In this document: one piece after another, positions 37,995 through 46,592 of the stretch
Layout: each line of letters starts with the position of its first letter
Numbering within the stretch: position 1 is the stretch's first letter
Assembly: GCA_947246015.1 (NCBI GenBank)
Contig: CAMXQE010000010.1
Coordinates: 32,305-96,304 of the forward strand
From: an uncultured Lachnospiraceae bacterium
GTDB taxonomy: Bacteria; Bacillota; Clostridia; Lachnospirales; Lachnospiraceae
Length of the DNA: 64,000 nt
Direction: 5' to 3'
The notes under the pieces: model-generated
Database searches by the model: none
What the model saw: the letters and a program-made list of their open reading frames with translations, nothing else
What the model was told of the DNA's origin: nothing
Position numbers and translations under genes: made by a program

Positions 37995-38093
37995 GGATAC
38001 GCGGAGTGCGGCCGCACGGGAGATGGAACCCGGAAAGTATTGTCGGTGGTTTTTATGATTCCGGGATTTTCTAGGATTTTACAGTGAAAGTTG

Positions 38094-38122
38094 TTGACAC
38101 ACTCGGCGGCGTATAATATAAT
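38094..38122 (+). promoter_or_regulatory. sigma-A promoter of rplM-rpsI
   Basis: Consensus hexamers TTGACA (38094-38099) and TATAAT (38117-38122), spaced 17 nt. One of the strongest promoters in the window. Confidence 0.92.
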
Positions 38123-38129
38123 ATTGCAA

Positions 38130-38373
38130 TGTGGCGATGTTTTATAGTGTAATGCCAAAGCCCCGGCAGAGCACTGTGACTTCGCATCAGAGATACAATC
38201 ATATGAAAGATATGATTCAGAAACACAGGCAGCGGACGCAGCGTACAGGCTGTTTTGTGTAAGTTTTGTCGGAGGGAAGCCTGACGGTGTGGCCGGACAT
38301 CTGCACCACGGCGGAGATGATGACAGACAAAGGGAAATAGTAAATTGATTTAGTTAAGCGTGGAGGTAACATA
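38130..38373 (+). promoter_or_regulatory. Leader of rplM-rpsI
   Basis: About 245 nt from the predicted transcription start to rplM, with no gene. Several short stems are possible (for example ATCATATGAAAGATATGAT near 38197-38215). L13 leaders that feed back on this operon are known in Firmicutes; this one is longer and not clearly of that class. 37995-38093 holds nothing recognisable. Confidence 0.4.
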
Positions 38374-38802
38374 ATGAAAACTTTTATGGCTAGTCCGGCT
38401 ACTATCGAAAGAAAATGGTATGTAGTGGATGCTACGAATATGACACTCGGACGCCTTGCATCTGAAGTTGCCAAGGTTTTAAGAGGTAAGAACAAACCGA
38501 TTTTTACTCCTCATATGGATACCGGTGATTATGTAATTGTGGTAAATGCAGCACAGGTGAAAGTAACGGGTAAGAAACTGGATCAGAAGGTATATTATCA
38601 TCATTCCGATTATGTAGGCGGTATGAAAGAGACTACATTAAAGGAAATGATGGCAAAGAAGCCGGAGAGGGTTATCGAACTTGCTGTGAAAGGTATGCTC
38701 CCGAAGGGACCTTTAGGAAGACAGATGTACACGAAACTTCATGTATACGCAGGCGCAGAGCATCCTCATGCAGCTCAGAAGCCGGAAGTATTAACATTTT
38801 AA
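38374..38802 (+). CDS. rplM: 50S ribosomal protein L13
   Basis: A 142-residue early-assembly 50S protein: [38 protein letters not shown] and [27 protein letters not shown] precedes. Cotranscribed with rpsI. Confidence 0.97.
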   Translation: MKTFMASPATIERKWYVVDATNMTLGRLASEVAKVLRGKNKPIFTPHMDTGDYVIVVNAAQVKVTGKKLDQKVYYHHSDYVGGMKETTLKEMMAKKPERVIELAVKGMLPKGPLGRQMYTKLHVYAGAEHPHAAQKPEVLTF

Positions 38803-38830
38803 TTAGGAAATCGGAAAGGAGAAAATTAAA

Positions 38831-39226
38831 ATGGCTAAAGCAGCAAACTGCTATGGAACTGGCAGAAGGAAAAAATCAATTGCAAGAGTATATTTAGTAC
38901 CCGGCAGCGGAAAGGTTGTTATCAATAAAAGAGATATGGATGATTACTTTGGATTGGAAACTTTGAAGGTTATCGTTCGTCAGCCTCTTGTAGCTACGGA
39001 TACAGTAGATAAATTTGACATAAAAGTGAATGTGCGCGGCGGCGGATATACAGGTCAGGCAGGCGCCATCAGACACGGTATCGCAAGGGCACTGCTTCAG
39101 GCAGATGCCGATTACAGGCCGATACTTAAGAAGGCAGGTTACCTTACAAGAGACCCTCGTATGAAGGAAAGAAAGAAGTACGGTCTCAAGGCTGCAAGGC
39201 GTGCGCCGCAGTTCTCCAAGAGATAA
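38831..39226 (+). CDS. rpsI: 30S ribosomal protein S9
   Basis: A 131-residue head protein whose C-terminal Lys-Arg tail reaches the P-site t[43 protein letters not shown] and the end RRAPQFSKR are canonical. The last four codons form part of a 58-bp sequence duplicated 1 kb downstream. Confidence 0.97.
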   Translation: MAKAANCYGTGRRKKSIARVYLVPGSGKVVINKRDMDDYFGLETLKVIVRQPLVATDTVDKFDIKVNVRGGGYTGQAGAIRHGIARALLQADADYRPILKKAGYLTRDPRMKERKKYGLKAARRAPQFSKR

Positions 39227-39272
39227 TTACATTTCTCTTAGAGATAATTCTTCAGAATTTTCTCTTGAGATA
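39215..39272 (+). repeat. 58-bp direct repeat, left copy (rpsI 3' end)
   Basis: Covers the last codons and stop of rpsI. 55 of 58 bases match 40256-40313. Contains a dyad (AGAGA-T-AATTC / GAATT-T-TCTCT). Together the copies bracket the toxin-antitoxin cassette, like attachment-site duplications. Confidence 0.9.
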
Positions 39273-39301
39273 GGTAAACGAAATATCAAATATGGATATT
39301 C

Positions 39302-39345
39302 AATCCCCGGAACACATGTGTTTTGGGGATTTTGTCTGCTTTTTG
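39302..39345 (+). terminator. Terminator after rpsI
   Basis: AATCCCC (39302-39308) pairs with GGGGATT (39325-39331) with further inner pairing (GAACAC/GTGTTTT); a T-rich tail follows. It would stop rplM-rpsI transcription before the toxin-antitoxin promoter. Confidence 0.75.
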
Positions 39346-39380
39346 TATAAAATGCCAGTAGAAATTTAACAGAAAATGAG

Positions 39381-39560
39381 TATAATATAGGCAAGAAGTT
39401 TTAAAGAACTTCTTACTATTCTGCCGGAACTGTATATCGGCATTTATAGAAAAGGTACAGATGCAAATATTAAAGAGGGTCTCCATTAACCTTCGGTAGC
39501 CAATCCGTAAAGAGATGAACATTAACGAGTGGGAAACTTTATAGTTTCCCATATTTTTTT
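39381..39560 (+). ncRNA. Candidate type III antitoxin RNA with terminator
   Basis: A TATAAT box (39381-39386, weak -35) precedes an untranslated stretch. It has two imperfect repeats about 37 nt apart, marked by TAAAGAG (39471 and 39508) and CATTAAC (39484 and 39520). A perfect hairpin with T-run (TGGGAAACT/AGTTTCCCA, 39530-39551, T to 39560) stands just before the toxin ribosome site. Promoter, short RNA repeats, terminator, toxin is the layout of ToxI/ToxN-type systems. The repeats are few and degenerate, so the RNA may be decayed. Confidence 0.55.
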
Positions 39561-39574
39561 GAAGGAGTGACGGA

Positions 39575-40158
39575 ATGTTTAAGTTCAACGAAAATATGAA
39601 ATTTATTAACATAGATCAAGATTATATAAAAAGGTTGAATACAATATGTCCAGAAGTTTATTATAAACCAATTGGGTATGACACAAACCGTATATAGGAA
39701 TTTTGATAAATGAGGTAAACCGGTCTTACGTAATTCCGTTATCTTCTGCTAAAGAAAAACATAAACGGTGGAAAAACATTAATCAGGAATGCTATTTGGT
39801 GTATGAGTATGTTTTAAGGTCAAAAATGGGAAGTGAAGATATTTGGATACAGGCATCAGAAGGAGATATTGTTAAGCATATTATGGCTATTATAGACATT
39901 AAGAAAATGATTCCGGTTAAATCAGGGGTATATAATGTAGTAAATATGAATAAAGAGATTTCTGATACACCAGAAATGATAAAATATAAAGACTTATTGA
40001 ATAAAGAGTATTCTTTTTGTTTGAAAATTATGGATGATTTGGTGAAGAAAGCAAACAAACTATATAATCGCCAGATGGATACAGGGAAGATTAAGAATTT
40101 CTGTTGTGATTTTAAAGTGTTAGAGCAGGCCTGTGATACATATATAATTGATAAGTAG
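39575..40158 (+). pseudogene. ToxN/AbiQ-family type III toxin, frameshifted
   Basis: An endoribonuclease toxin gene broken by one frameshift. Frame 1 from ATG 39575 (GAAGGAG upstream) codes 40 residues (MKFINIDQDYIKRLN as in ToxN N termini) and stops at TAG 39695. The remainder is open in another frame from 39682 to 40158 and continues the family pattern: KPYIGILINEVNRSYVIPLS, IDIKKMIPVKSG, KYKDLLNKEYSFCLK and a Cys-rich end. Adding one base near 39683-39691 would give about 194 residues, normal for ToxN/AbiQ. A sequencing error is the main alternative. The AT-rich sequence differs from the surrounding genes, consistent with transfer. Confidence 0.75.
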
Positions 40159-40255
40159 GACAGAAGGTATTATGAGAAAGTATAAAATGTTATGGGTAAC
40201 TGACACATAACTAACAAGTGTTTTGAAAATGCCGGAAAATAAGGATTTGAAACTA

Positions 40256-40313
40256 TCCAAGAGATAATTGCATTTCTCCAAGAGATAATTCTTCAGAATT
40301 TTCTCTTGAGATA
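40256..40313 (+). repeat. 58-bp direct repeat, right copy
   Basis: Three mismatches from 39215-39272. It has the rpsI-end sequence without the gene, marking the right edge of the inserted cassette of about 1.04 kb. Confidence 0.9.
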
Positions 40314-40343
40314 AGCAGTTCACAGAAGAATATACAAATTCAA

Positions 40344-40379
40344 AAACAGACTCCGCAGGTTTTTCCTGCGGAGTTTTTG
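40344..40379. terminator. Bidirectional terminator after the cassette
   Basis: ACTCCGCAGG (40350-40359) pairs perfectly with CCTGCGGAGT (40365-40374) and has A-rich and T-rich flanks. It may be the original rpsI terminator displaced by insertion. Confidence 0.85.
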
Positions 40380-40449
40380 TCTTAACATTTATAAGAACTT
40401 GGGATATAATAATGTTTACAAAGAAATATGGATTGTAGGAGGTGAGCGT

Positions 40450-40608
40450 GTGTGTGATGTAAAAAAATACGAAAAAATCTATGAAGATATAAATAATCTG
40501 CAGCCAGAGGATACCTTACAGCTTGTTTTGGAGGCGGAAACAGAAGAACAGAGAATTTTTATGAGATGGTTGGGGATTTCCTGCTGCAAAGGAAACAACG
40601 GCAGGTGA
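40450..40608 (+). CDS. Small protein of unknown function
   Basis: A 52-residue acidic protein (MCDVKKYEKIYEDINNLQPE at the start) ending in CCKGNNGR. GTG start with TAGGAGGTG 6 nt upstream. No family recognised. It lies 82 nt before dus. Confidence 0.55.
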   Translation: MCDVKKYEKIYEDINNLQPEDTLQLVLEAETEEQRIFMRWLGISCCKGNNGR

Positions 40609-40690
40609 TAGAAAAGAAACTTTTTTAGTGAAAAAACTATTTTAAATAATATCGGAAAGGCTAAATCGCAAAATAAGGAGCAGAAAGAAA

Positions 40691-41668
40691 ATGGAATTTT
40701 ATTTTGCCCCGCTGGAGGGCATTACAGGATATATCTACCGGAATGCCCATCAGGATTTTTTTCCGGGAATGGATAAATATTTTACGCCGTTCCTGTCGCC
40801 GAACCAGAATCGGGCGCTGAGTCCGAAAGAAATGAAAGATATTATGCAGGAGCATAATCAGGGAATGAATATTGTACCGCAGATTTTGACGAATCAGGCG
40901 GAATATTTTCTTCGTGCGGCGGCGGAACTTAAGGAAAAATATGGGTATGAAGAGTTCAATCTGAATTTGGGCTGTCCTTCCGGCACCGTGGTATCCAAGG
41001 GGAAAGGTGCAGGATTTCTTGCAAAGCCGGAGGCACTGGATGCCTTTTTGGAAAAAGTATTTGAGAAAGCGGAGGGAAAAGTGTCAGTGAAGACCAGAAT
41101 CGGGATTGCGGTGCCGGAAGAATTTTACCGGATTTTGGAAATATATAATAAATATCCGCTGCATGAACTGATTGTTCATCCGAGAGTGCAGAAAGATTTT
41201 TATAAAAATAAGCCGGATTGGGAAATGTTTGCGGAGGCAGTGCGTATCAGTAAGAATCCTTTGTGTTATAATGGAGATATCTTTACGATGAAGGATTATA
41301 AGAAGTTCCGTGAAGCATTCCCGACAGTGGGAAAAGTGATGTCAGGCAGGGGCCTGCTGGTGAATCCGGTATTGGTGCAGGAAATGAAGCGATGGGAAAG
41401 CGGGGCGGAAGAAACGGCGGATGCCGCCGGCGGAGAGGCAAAACGGAGGGTTAGGGATTTCCATGACCGTCTGTATGCGGAATACAGGGAAGAACTGCCG
41501 GGGGATACGCCGCTGCTGTATAAGATGAAAGAATTGTGGTCCTATATGATTTATCTGTTTACGAACCATGAAAAATATTGGAAAAAAATAAAAAAGGTAT
41601 CCAAACTGTGTGATTATAACGAAATCATAAACCGCCTTTTTGCGGAGCAGGAATTGAGACAGCTCTGA
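40691..41668 (+). CDS. dus: tRNA-dihydrouridine synthase
   Basis: A 325-residue FMN enzyme reducing uridines in tRNA D-loops. It starts MEFYFAPLEGITGYIYRNAH; the catalytic Cys is in NLGCPSGTVVSKGKGAG; VKTRIGI, LIVHPR, YNGDI and VMSGRGLLVNP complete the TIM-barrel motifs. The C-terminal helical domain is present. Which U positions it modifies cannot be told. Confidence 0.93.
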   Translation: MEFYFAPLEGITGYIYRNAHQDFFPGMDKYFTPFLSPNQNRALSPKEMKDIMQEHNQGMNIVPQILTNQAEYFLRAAAELKEKYGYEEFNLNLGCPSGTVVSKGKGAGFLAKPEALDAFLEKVFEKAEGKVSVKTRIGIAVPEEFYRILEIYNKYPLHELIVHPRVQKDFYKNKPDWEMFAEAVRISKNPLCYNGDIFTMKDYKKFREAFPTVGKVMSGRGLLVNPVLVQEMKRWESGAEETADAAGGEAKRRVRDFHDRLYAEYREELPGDTPLLYKMKELWSYMIYLFTNHEKYWKKIKKVSKLCDYNEIINRLFAEQELRQL

Positions 41669-41804
41669 CTTGGGCGGAAGCTGTCTGCGCAGGGGAATGC
41701 AGGATGGGTGCCTGGTTTTGGCAATGTGTTTACGGCTCAGGGAGGAATACGGCATACCGTAGCGGATGTGCGGGCCGGACAGAAAACAGGAATGGAGGAT
41801 GAGA

Positions 41805-42308
41805 ATGCATAATCAATTGACGGAAAATGATATTAAACGGATGGAGGAAGAAATCGAATACCGGAAGCTGGTAGTGCGCAAGGAAGCGCTGGAGGCTGTA
41901 AAGGAAGCGAGGGCGCAGGGGGATTTAAGTGAAAACTTTGAGTATTATGCGGCTAAGCGGGAAAAGAATAAAAATGAGAGCCGTATCCGTTTTTTGGAAC
42001 GGATGATTAAAACAGCGGAGATTATTTCCGATGAATCGGGAGCGGATGAAATCGGGGTGAATAATACGGTAGAGGTAGAGTTTGAAGAAGACGGCACGGT
42101 GGAAACGTACAAAATCGTGACTACGATGCGCGGAAATTCACTGGAAGGGCTGGTCAGTACGGAATCTCCGATTGGAAAAGCGCTGCTGGGGCATAAAGAG
42201 GGCGAGCGCGTGTGCGTGCAGGTGAATGACAGTTACCAGTATTATGTGACCGTGAAAAAGATTGAGAAAACAGTGGATGACGGAAGCGACAAAATCAGGA
42301 GCTTTTAA
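41805..42308 (+). CDS. greA: GreA/GreB-family transcription elongation factor
   Basis: A 167-residue factor with an N-terminal coiled coil (about 1-75) that enters the RNA polymerase secondary channel, and a C-terminal FKBP-like domain (about 85-160). The coil tip has QGDLSENFEYYAAKREKNKN with the acidic pair needed for transcript cleavage. ESPIGKALLGHKEGERV closes the domain. ATG 41805 is 6 nt after GGAGG; 41799 is too close. Confidence 0.9.
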   Translation: MHNQLTENDIKRMEEEIEYRKLVVRKEALEAVKEARAQGDLSENFEYYAAKREKNKNESRIRFLERMIKTAEIISDESGADEIGVNNTVEVEFEEDGTVETYKIVTTMRGNSLEGLVSTESPIGKALLGHKEGERVCVQVNDSYQYYVTVKKIEKTVDDGSDKIRSF

Positions 42309-42340
42309 GACCGTATAGAAATAAAACCGGAAGCGGAAAG

Positions 42341-42504
42341 CCGGTGACAGGCACAGATGATGTTAAAAAGGAAAAGAAAAGCCGGTGACAGACACAGGCG
42401 ATGGTAAAAAGGAAAAGAAAAGCCGGTGACAGGCACAGGTGATGGTAAAAAGGAAAAGAAAAGCCGGTGACAGGCACAGGCGATGGTAAAAAAAGAAAAA
42501 GAAA
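42341..42504 (+). repeat. 41-bp tandem repeat array
   Basis: Four copies starting at 42341, 42382, 42423 and 42464; unit begins CCGGTGACAGGCACAGGCGA and ends in a purine-rich AAAAAGGAAAAGAAAAG. The last copy degenerates into A/G. Period is not a multiple of three. It fills the gap after greA. Confidence 0.95.
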
Positions 42505-42551
42505 AAGGAAAATAAAAATGGAAAAACAAGGAATCGGAGAGGGAGGGACAT

Positions 42552-42749
42552 ATGCAGGAAGTCAGTGAAGAAGATATTGCAAAGATATTGAATGTTTTGG
42601 AGAATTTTTCAGAGACGGAGACAAGCCGGATGAAAATAGAAGTTTCGGAGGGGAGAGAAGAGGGAACCGTGGACAGACAGTATCACCATGGGCGTTGTGA
42701 TGTGGGAAGCCCGTGGGCAAAAGGGGAATGGTTTGACGTATTGGAGTAG
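42552..42749 (+). CDS. Small acidic protein of unknown function
   Basis: A 65-residue protein (MQEVSEEDIAKILNVLENFS) rich in Glu, ending in WFDVLE. A GAGAGGGAGGG site precedes the ATG. It is 15 nt before the AEC transporter and probably cotranscribed. Family unknown. Confidence 0.55.
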   Translation: MQEVSEEDIAKILNVLENFSETETSRMKIEVSEGREEGTVDRQYHHGRCDVGSPWAKGEWFDVLE

Positions 42750-42764
42750 GAATAGGAGCAGGAA

Positions 42765-43706
42765 ATGGAATATTTTATTATCTCTTTTCAGATTATTTTT
42801 CCGATTCTCGCCTATATGGGAGTCGGTATATTGCTGCGGAGAATCAGGCTGATAGACGAAAGTGCATTTTCACAGATTAATAAGCTGGTTTTCAGGGTGT
42901 TTCTTCCTATTAAATTGTTTTTGGATATTTACCATTCGGATTTTAAGAAGGCTTTCCAGCCCAAACTGATTCTGTTTGTACTGGTTTCTGTTTTTATTGC
43001 TTACGGCCTTACGTGGTATCTGATAGGAAGAAAAGTAGAGGACAGAAGAGATGCCCCTACCATGATACAGGCGGTATACAGAAGCAACTATGTACTGTTT
43101 GGTATGTCCATAGCTGCCAGTATGTATCCGGACGCGGATTTGGGTGTGATATCTGTAATGGCGGCGTTTGTCGTTCCGGTTTTTAACATACTGGCGGTGA
43201 TTCTTTTCGAAGTATGGCGCGGAGGAAAAGAGATATCCGTACTGCGGCTTTTAAAAGGGGTGGCGACCAACAGTCTGGTGGTAGGAAGCGCGGCGGGGCT
43301 TTTATTTTTGGGACTGAAGATTCCGCTGCCGCAGCTGATTCTGAAACCCATGACCGCGCTGGGGGATATTGCGACACCTTTGGCGATTATCTGTGTGGGA
43401 GCCACGCTGACCTTTGCGGCATTGAAGAAGTATGCCGGATATATTGCAGTGATGGCAGCAGGAAGGCTGGTGGTGGTTCCGGCGGTATTCGTCACGGCCG
43501 CTATAGCTCTTGGCTTCCGGGGGATGGAGCTGGCGGGGCTGTTTTTAGTGTTTGCATCCCCGACGGCAACTGCGTCTTATCCGATGGCAAAGGAACTGGG
43601 GGGCAATGGGGAGCTGGCGGGGCTGGGTGTGGCAGTCAGCAATGTCGGTTCACTGTTTACCATTTTCCTCTGGGTGGTAATACTGAAATATTTCCAGTTG
43701 TGTTAA
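42765..43706 (+). CDS. AEC-family transporter
   Basis: A 313-residue membrane protein with about ten helices in the auxin efflux carrier fold. Typical features: ILAYMGVGILLRRIRLIDES at the first helix, NKLVFRVFLPIKLF, QAVYRSNYVLFG and the C-terminal FASPTATASYPMAKELGG. Members move small organic acids such as malate; the substrate is unknown here. Confidence 0.9.
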   Translation: MEYFIISFQIIFPILAYMGVGILLRRIRLIDESAFSQINKLVFRVFLPIKLFLDIYHSDFKKAFQPKLILFVLVSVFIAYGLTWYLIGRKVEDRRDAPTMIQAVYRSNYVLFGMSIAASMYPDADLGVISVMAAFVVPVFNILAVILFEVWRGGKEISVLRLLKGVATNSLVVGSAAGLLFLGLKIPLPQLILKPMTALGDIATPLAIICVGATLTFAALKKYAGYIAVMAAGRLVVVPAVFVTAAIALGFRGMELAGLFLVFASPTATASYPMAKELGGNGELAGLGVAVSNVGSLFTIFLWVVILKYFQLC

Positions 43707-43768
43707 GAAATGACAGTCGTGTTAGAAACTGACGGTTTTGTCAGAAAGCAGAAAATATACATATAAGG

Positions 43769-44644
43769 ATGGATAAGAAGATGATTATTGAAACATTATT
43801 CGAAAAAAAGAAACCGGTTCTCTCGTTTGAGATATTTCCGCCGAAAAAAGAAGCGGAGCTTCAGAACATTGACGCAACGCTGGGGACGCTGGCAAAGCTG
43901 CATCCGGATTTTATCAGCGTAACGTTCGGGGCAGGCGGCAGCAGTACCAACAATAAAACAGTGGAGCTTGCAAAAAAGATAAAAAGGGATTATGGGATTG
44001 AACCTTTGGTGCATCTGACCTGTTTAAGCCACAGCCGCGAGGAAATCAAAGCGATTCTGAACGAACTGGGGGAAGCGGAGCTTTGGAATGTGCTCGCACT
44101 GCGCGGCGACAGGAATCCGGATATCCCTCCGAAAGAAGATTTCCACTATGCGAACGAACTGGTAGAGTTTATCAAAGCACAGGGAGATTTTCATGTGAGC
44201 GGCGCCTGTTATCCGGAAGTGCATACGGAAGCGGCGGACGGCGTGACGGATATCCGCAACCTGAAAAAGAAGGTGGACGCGGGAGCGGGGCATCTGGTAT
44301 CCCAATTATTTTTCGATAATGATAATTTTTATGATTTTCTGGTAAAACTGAAAATAGCAGGAATCGATGTTCCGGTGGAAGCAGGAATCATGCCGGTGAC
44401 GAACCGGGCACAGATAAAACGGATGGTGGATATGTGCGGCGCCGTGCTGCCGGAGAAGTTTGAGAAAATACTGGAGAAGTACGGGGATAACAAAGAGGCA
44501 TTGTTTGATGCGGGAATGGCTTATGCAGTCAATCAGATTGTGGAACTGATAGCCCATGGTGTGGATGGAATCCATATTTTCACCATGAATAATCCACTGG
44601 TGGCAGGAAGAATATGCGACGGCATCCGGAATCTGGCAGGATGA
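43769..44644 (+). CDS. metF: 5,10-methylenetetrahydrofolate reductase
   Basis: A 291-residue FAD TIM-barrel enzyme making 5-methyl-THF for methionine synthesis or the Wood-Ljungdahl methyl branch. The catalytic Glu is in LSFEIFPPKKE; GAGGSS, LTCLSHSREE, NVLALRGDRNPD and LVSQLFFDNDNFYDF are family motifs. No metV partner gene lies beside it, so the enzyme appears to be of the standalone MetF type. Confidence 0.95.
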   Translation: MDKKMIIETLFEKKKPVLSFEIFPPKKEAELQNIDATLGTLAKLHPDFISVTFGAGGSSTNNKTVELAKKIKRDYGIEPLVHLTCLSHSREEIKAILNELGEAELWNVLALRGDRNPDIPPKEDFHYANELVEFIKAQGDFHVSGACYPEVHTEAADGVTDIRNLKKKVDAGAGHLVSQLFFDNDNFYDFLVKLKIAGIDVPVEAGIMPVTNRAQIKRMVDMCGAVLPEKFEKILEKYGDNKEALFDAGMAYAVNQIVELIAHGVDGIHIFTMNNPLVAGRICDGIRNLAG

Positions 44645-44751
44645 CCATGCCGGTCTGTCCGTACGGGCAGACAGCAGCAGGACGGCGGGCAGGAACGGAA
44701 AATTTATGGAATCGGAAAATTTATGGAATCGGAAAAAGGAGACAGGCAGAC

Positions 44752-45471
44752 ATGGGGAAAAAGGCGTTAATCAGCGGTGCTTCCAGAGGAATCGGCAGGG
44801 CCATTGCCGAAAAAATGGCAGCGGCCGGATATGATTTGTGGCTGACCTGCAGGAATTCCGGGCAGGAATTGTTCCGGATTCAGGAGGAACTGCGGACGGC
44901 ACACGGCATTGACTGCCGGGCAGAAGTCTGTGATATGGGGAATTACGAATCGGTGTGCAGGCTGTTTGGCGGGATTGGACATTTGGATGTACTGGTAAAC
45001 AATGCCGGGATTTCCTATATCGGTCTGCTGTCCGAGATGGAGCCGGAACAATGGCAGGAAGTAATGGATACGAATTTAAACAGTTTGTTTTATACATGCA
45101 AAAAGGCTGTTCCGCTTATGCTGGCGCGCCATGCCGGGCATATCGTGAATATTTCTTCCGTATGGGGCAATGCAGGAGCTTCTATGGAGGTAGCCTATTC
45201 TGCATCCAAAGGCGGTGTCAACAGTTTTACAAAAGCATTGGCAAAGGAGCTGGCGCCCAGCCATATCAGTGTTAATGCGGTCGCATGTGGTATCATCGAC
45301 ACGCAGATGAACCGGTGTTTTGATGAGGAAGAGAGAAGAGCATTGCGGGAGGAGATACCGGCGGACCGGTTCGGCAGGCCGGAGGAAGTGGCAGAACTGG
45401 TGATGCAGGTCATAGGGGCGCCGGAATATATGACAGGACAGATTATAACCATAGATGGCGGATGGTGTTAG
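44752..45471 (+). CDS. Short-chain dehydrogenase/reductase, FabG-like
   Basis: A 239-residue Rossmann-fold oxidoreductase. SGASRGIGRAI binds NAD(P), NNAGIS follows, and the catalytic Ser-Tyr-Lys set is in ISSVWG and YSASKGG. The end (MTGQIITIDGGW) resembles 3-oxoacyl-ACP reductase, but other fab genes are absent, so the substrate is open. ATG 44752 follows AAAAAGGAG; a 17-bp direct repeat (44696-44729) lies just before. Confidence 0.88.
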   Translation: MGKKALISGASRGIGRAIAEKMAAAGYDLWLTCRNSGQELFRIQEELRTAHGIDCRAEVCDMGNYESVCRLFGGIGHLDVLVNNAGISYIGLLSEMEPEQWQEVMDTNLNSLFYTCKKAVPLMLARHAGHIVNISSVWGNAGASMEVAYSASKGGVNSFTKALAKELAPSHISVNAVACGIIDTQMNRCFDEEERRALREEIPADRFGRPEEVAELVMQVIGAPEYMTGQIITIDGGWC

Positions 45472-45495
45472 AGCGTAAAGAAAGAAGGAATGAAC

Positions 45496-46431
45496 ATGTA
45501 TGATTTGATTATTATAGGAGCGGGGCCGGCAGGATTGTCGGCGGCAGTGTATGCGGTACGGGCAGGATTTCATATTCTGGTATTGGAAAAAAGCCCCATG
45601 AGCGGCGGACAGGTGCTGAATACTTATGAGGTGGATAATTATCTGGGTCTGCCCGGAATCAATGGTTTTGATTTGGGTATGAAATTCCGTGAACATGCCG
45701 ATAAGATGGGAGTAGAGTTTGCGGAGGCGGACGTGCTGGGTGTGGAGACGGAAACGGATGTATCCGTACCGGGCAGATGCATTCATACCGTAAAGACCGA
45801 TAAAGAAAATTTCCGGACAAGGGCGGTGCTGATTGCAACAGGAGCCGCACATGCGAAACTGGGTGTTCCGGGAGAAGAAGAACTGGCGGGAATGGGCGTG
45901 TCTTATTGTGCCACGTGTGACGGGGCTTTTTTCCGGAACCGTACCGTTGCGGTGGTAGGCGGCGGTGATGTGGCGGCAGAGGATGCCGTTTTCCTGGCCA
46001 GAACCTGTCAAAAAGTATATCTGATTCACCGGAGGGATGAACTGCGGGCAGCGAAAATATTACAGGAAAAAGTAAAGGAGCTGCCGAATGTGGAAATTTT
46101 ATGGAATACAATCGTAGAAAACATCCATGGGACAGAGCAGGTAGAGGGCATCGGAATCTGTAATACGGTATCGGGAGAAAAACAGGATGTGGCGGTAGAC
46201 GGCGTCTTTATTGCCGTAGGTATCCGGCCCAATTCGGAAGCATTTACGGGGATAGCAGACTGTGACGACAGGGGATATCTGATAGCCGGAGAAGACTGCG
46301 CCACCACCACCCCCGGCATTTATGCGGCTGGCGACATAAGGACAAAGAGTCTGCGGCAGGTAATTACCGCAGTAGCGGACGGAGCAAATGCAGTGACCGG
46401 CATACAGAATTATTTTAGCCATAATTGGTAA
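45496..46431 (+). CDS. trxB: Thioredoxin-disulfide reductase
   Basis: A 311-residue FAD/NADPH enzyme with GAGPAG (8-13), redox Cys pair CATC (138-141), second nucleotide motif GGGDVAAED and the late GIYAAGDIR. Recycles thioredoxin. The ATG at 45496 is preferred; one at 45490 touches the AAGGA ribosome site. A terminator follows. Confidence 0.94.
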   Translation: MYDLIIIGAGPAGLSAAVYAVRAGFHILVLEKSPMSGGQVLNTYEVDNYLGLPGINGFDLGMKFREHADKMGVEFAEADVLGVETETDVSVPGRCIHTVKTDKENFRTRAVLIATGAAHAKLGVPGEEELAGMGVSYCATCDGAFFRNRTVAVVGGGDVAAEDAVFLARTCQKVYLIHRRDELRAAKILQEKVKELPNVEILWNTIVENIHGTEQVEGIGICNTVSGEKQDVAVDGVFIAVGIRPNSEAFTGIADCDDRGYLIAGEDCATTTPGIYAAGDIRTKSLRQVITAVADGANAVTGIQNYFSHNW

Positions 46432-46454
46432 GTTGGACAGGAAGCCGAAGGCTG

Positions 46455-46488
46455 AACTGTTACGGGAAGTAGTAACAGTTAAATTTTT
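46455..46488 (+). terminator. Terminator after trxB
   Basis: AACTGTTAC (46455-46463) and GTAACAGTT (46472-46480) pair perfectly; AAATTTTT follows. The stem belongs to a palindrome family also seen at 24540, 59538 and, as a half site, 8031. Confidence 0.8.
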
Positions 46489-46495
46489 CCACCGG

Positions 46496-46551
46496 TTGAC
46501 AAATGTTCCATAGGGTGTTATATTATTTAACAGATGTAACAAAATTGTAAC
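46496..46551 (+). promoter_or_regulatory. Promoter and WalR-like box of the NlpC/P60 gene
   Basis: TTGACA (46496-46501), 17 nt, TATATT (46519-46524). Just downstream, TGTAAC-AAAAT-TGTAAC (46535-46551) is an exact match to the WalR (YycF) pattern of two TGTWAH hexamers 5 nt apart. WalRK controls wall hydrolases in Firmicutes. Position past the -10 suggests repression or a different start site. Confidence 0.65.
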
Positions 46552-46592
46552 AAATTCAACATAAACAGTAACAATTTGTGGAGGCACATCCT

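Noticed and set aside
39575..40158. Programmed frameshift in the toxin gene
   Set aside because: No slippery heptamer or downstream pseudoknot is evident at 39683-39691; simple mutation or sequence error is more likely.
44696..44735. 17-bp direct repeat before the SDR gene
   Set aside because: Only two full copies; too little to support a function.
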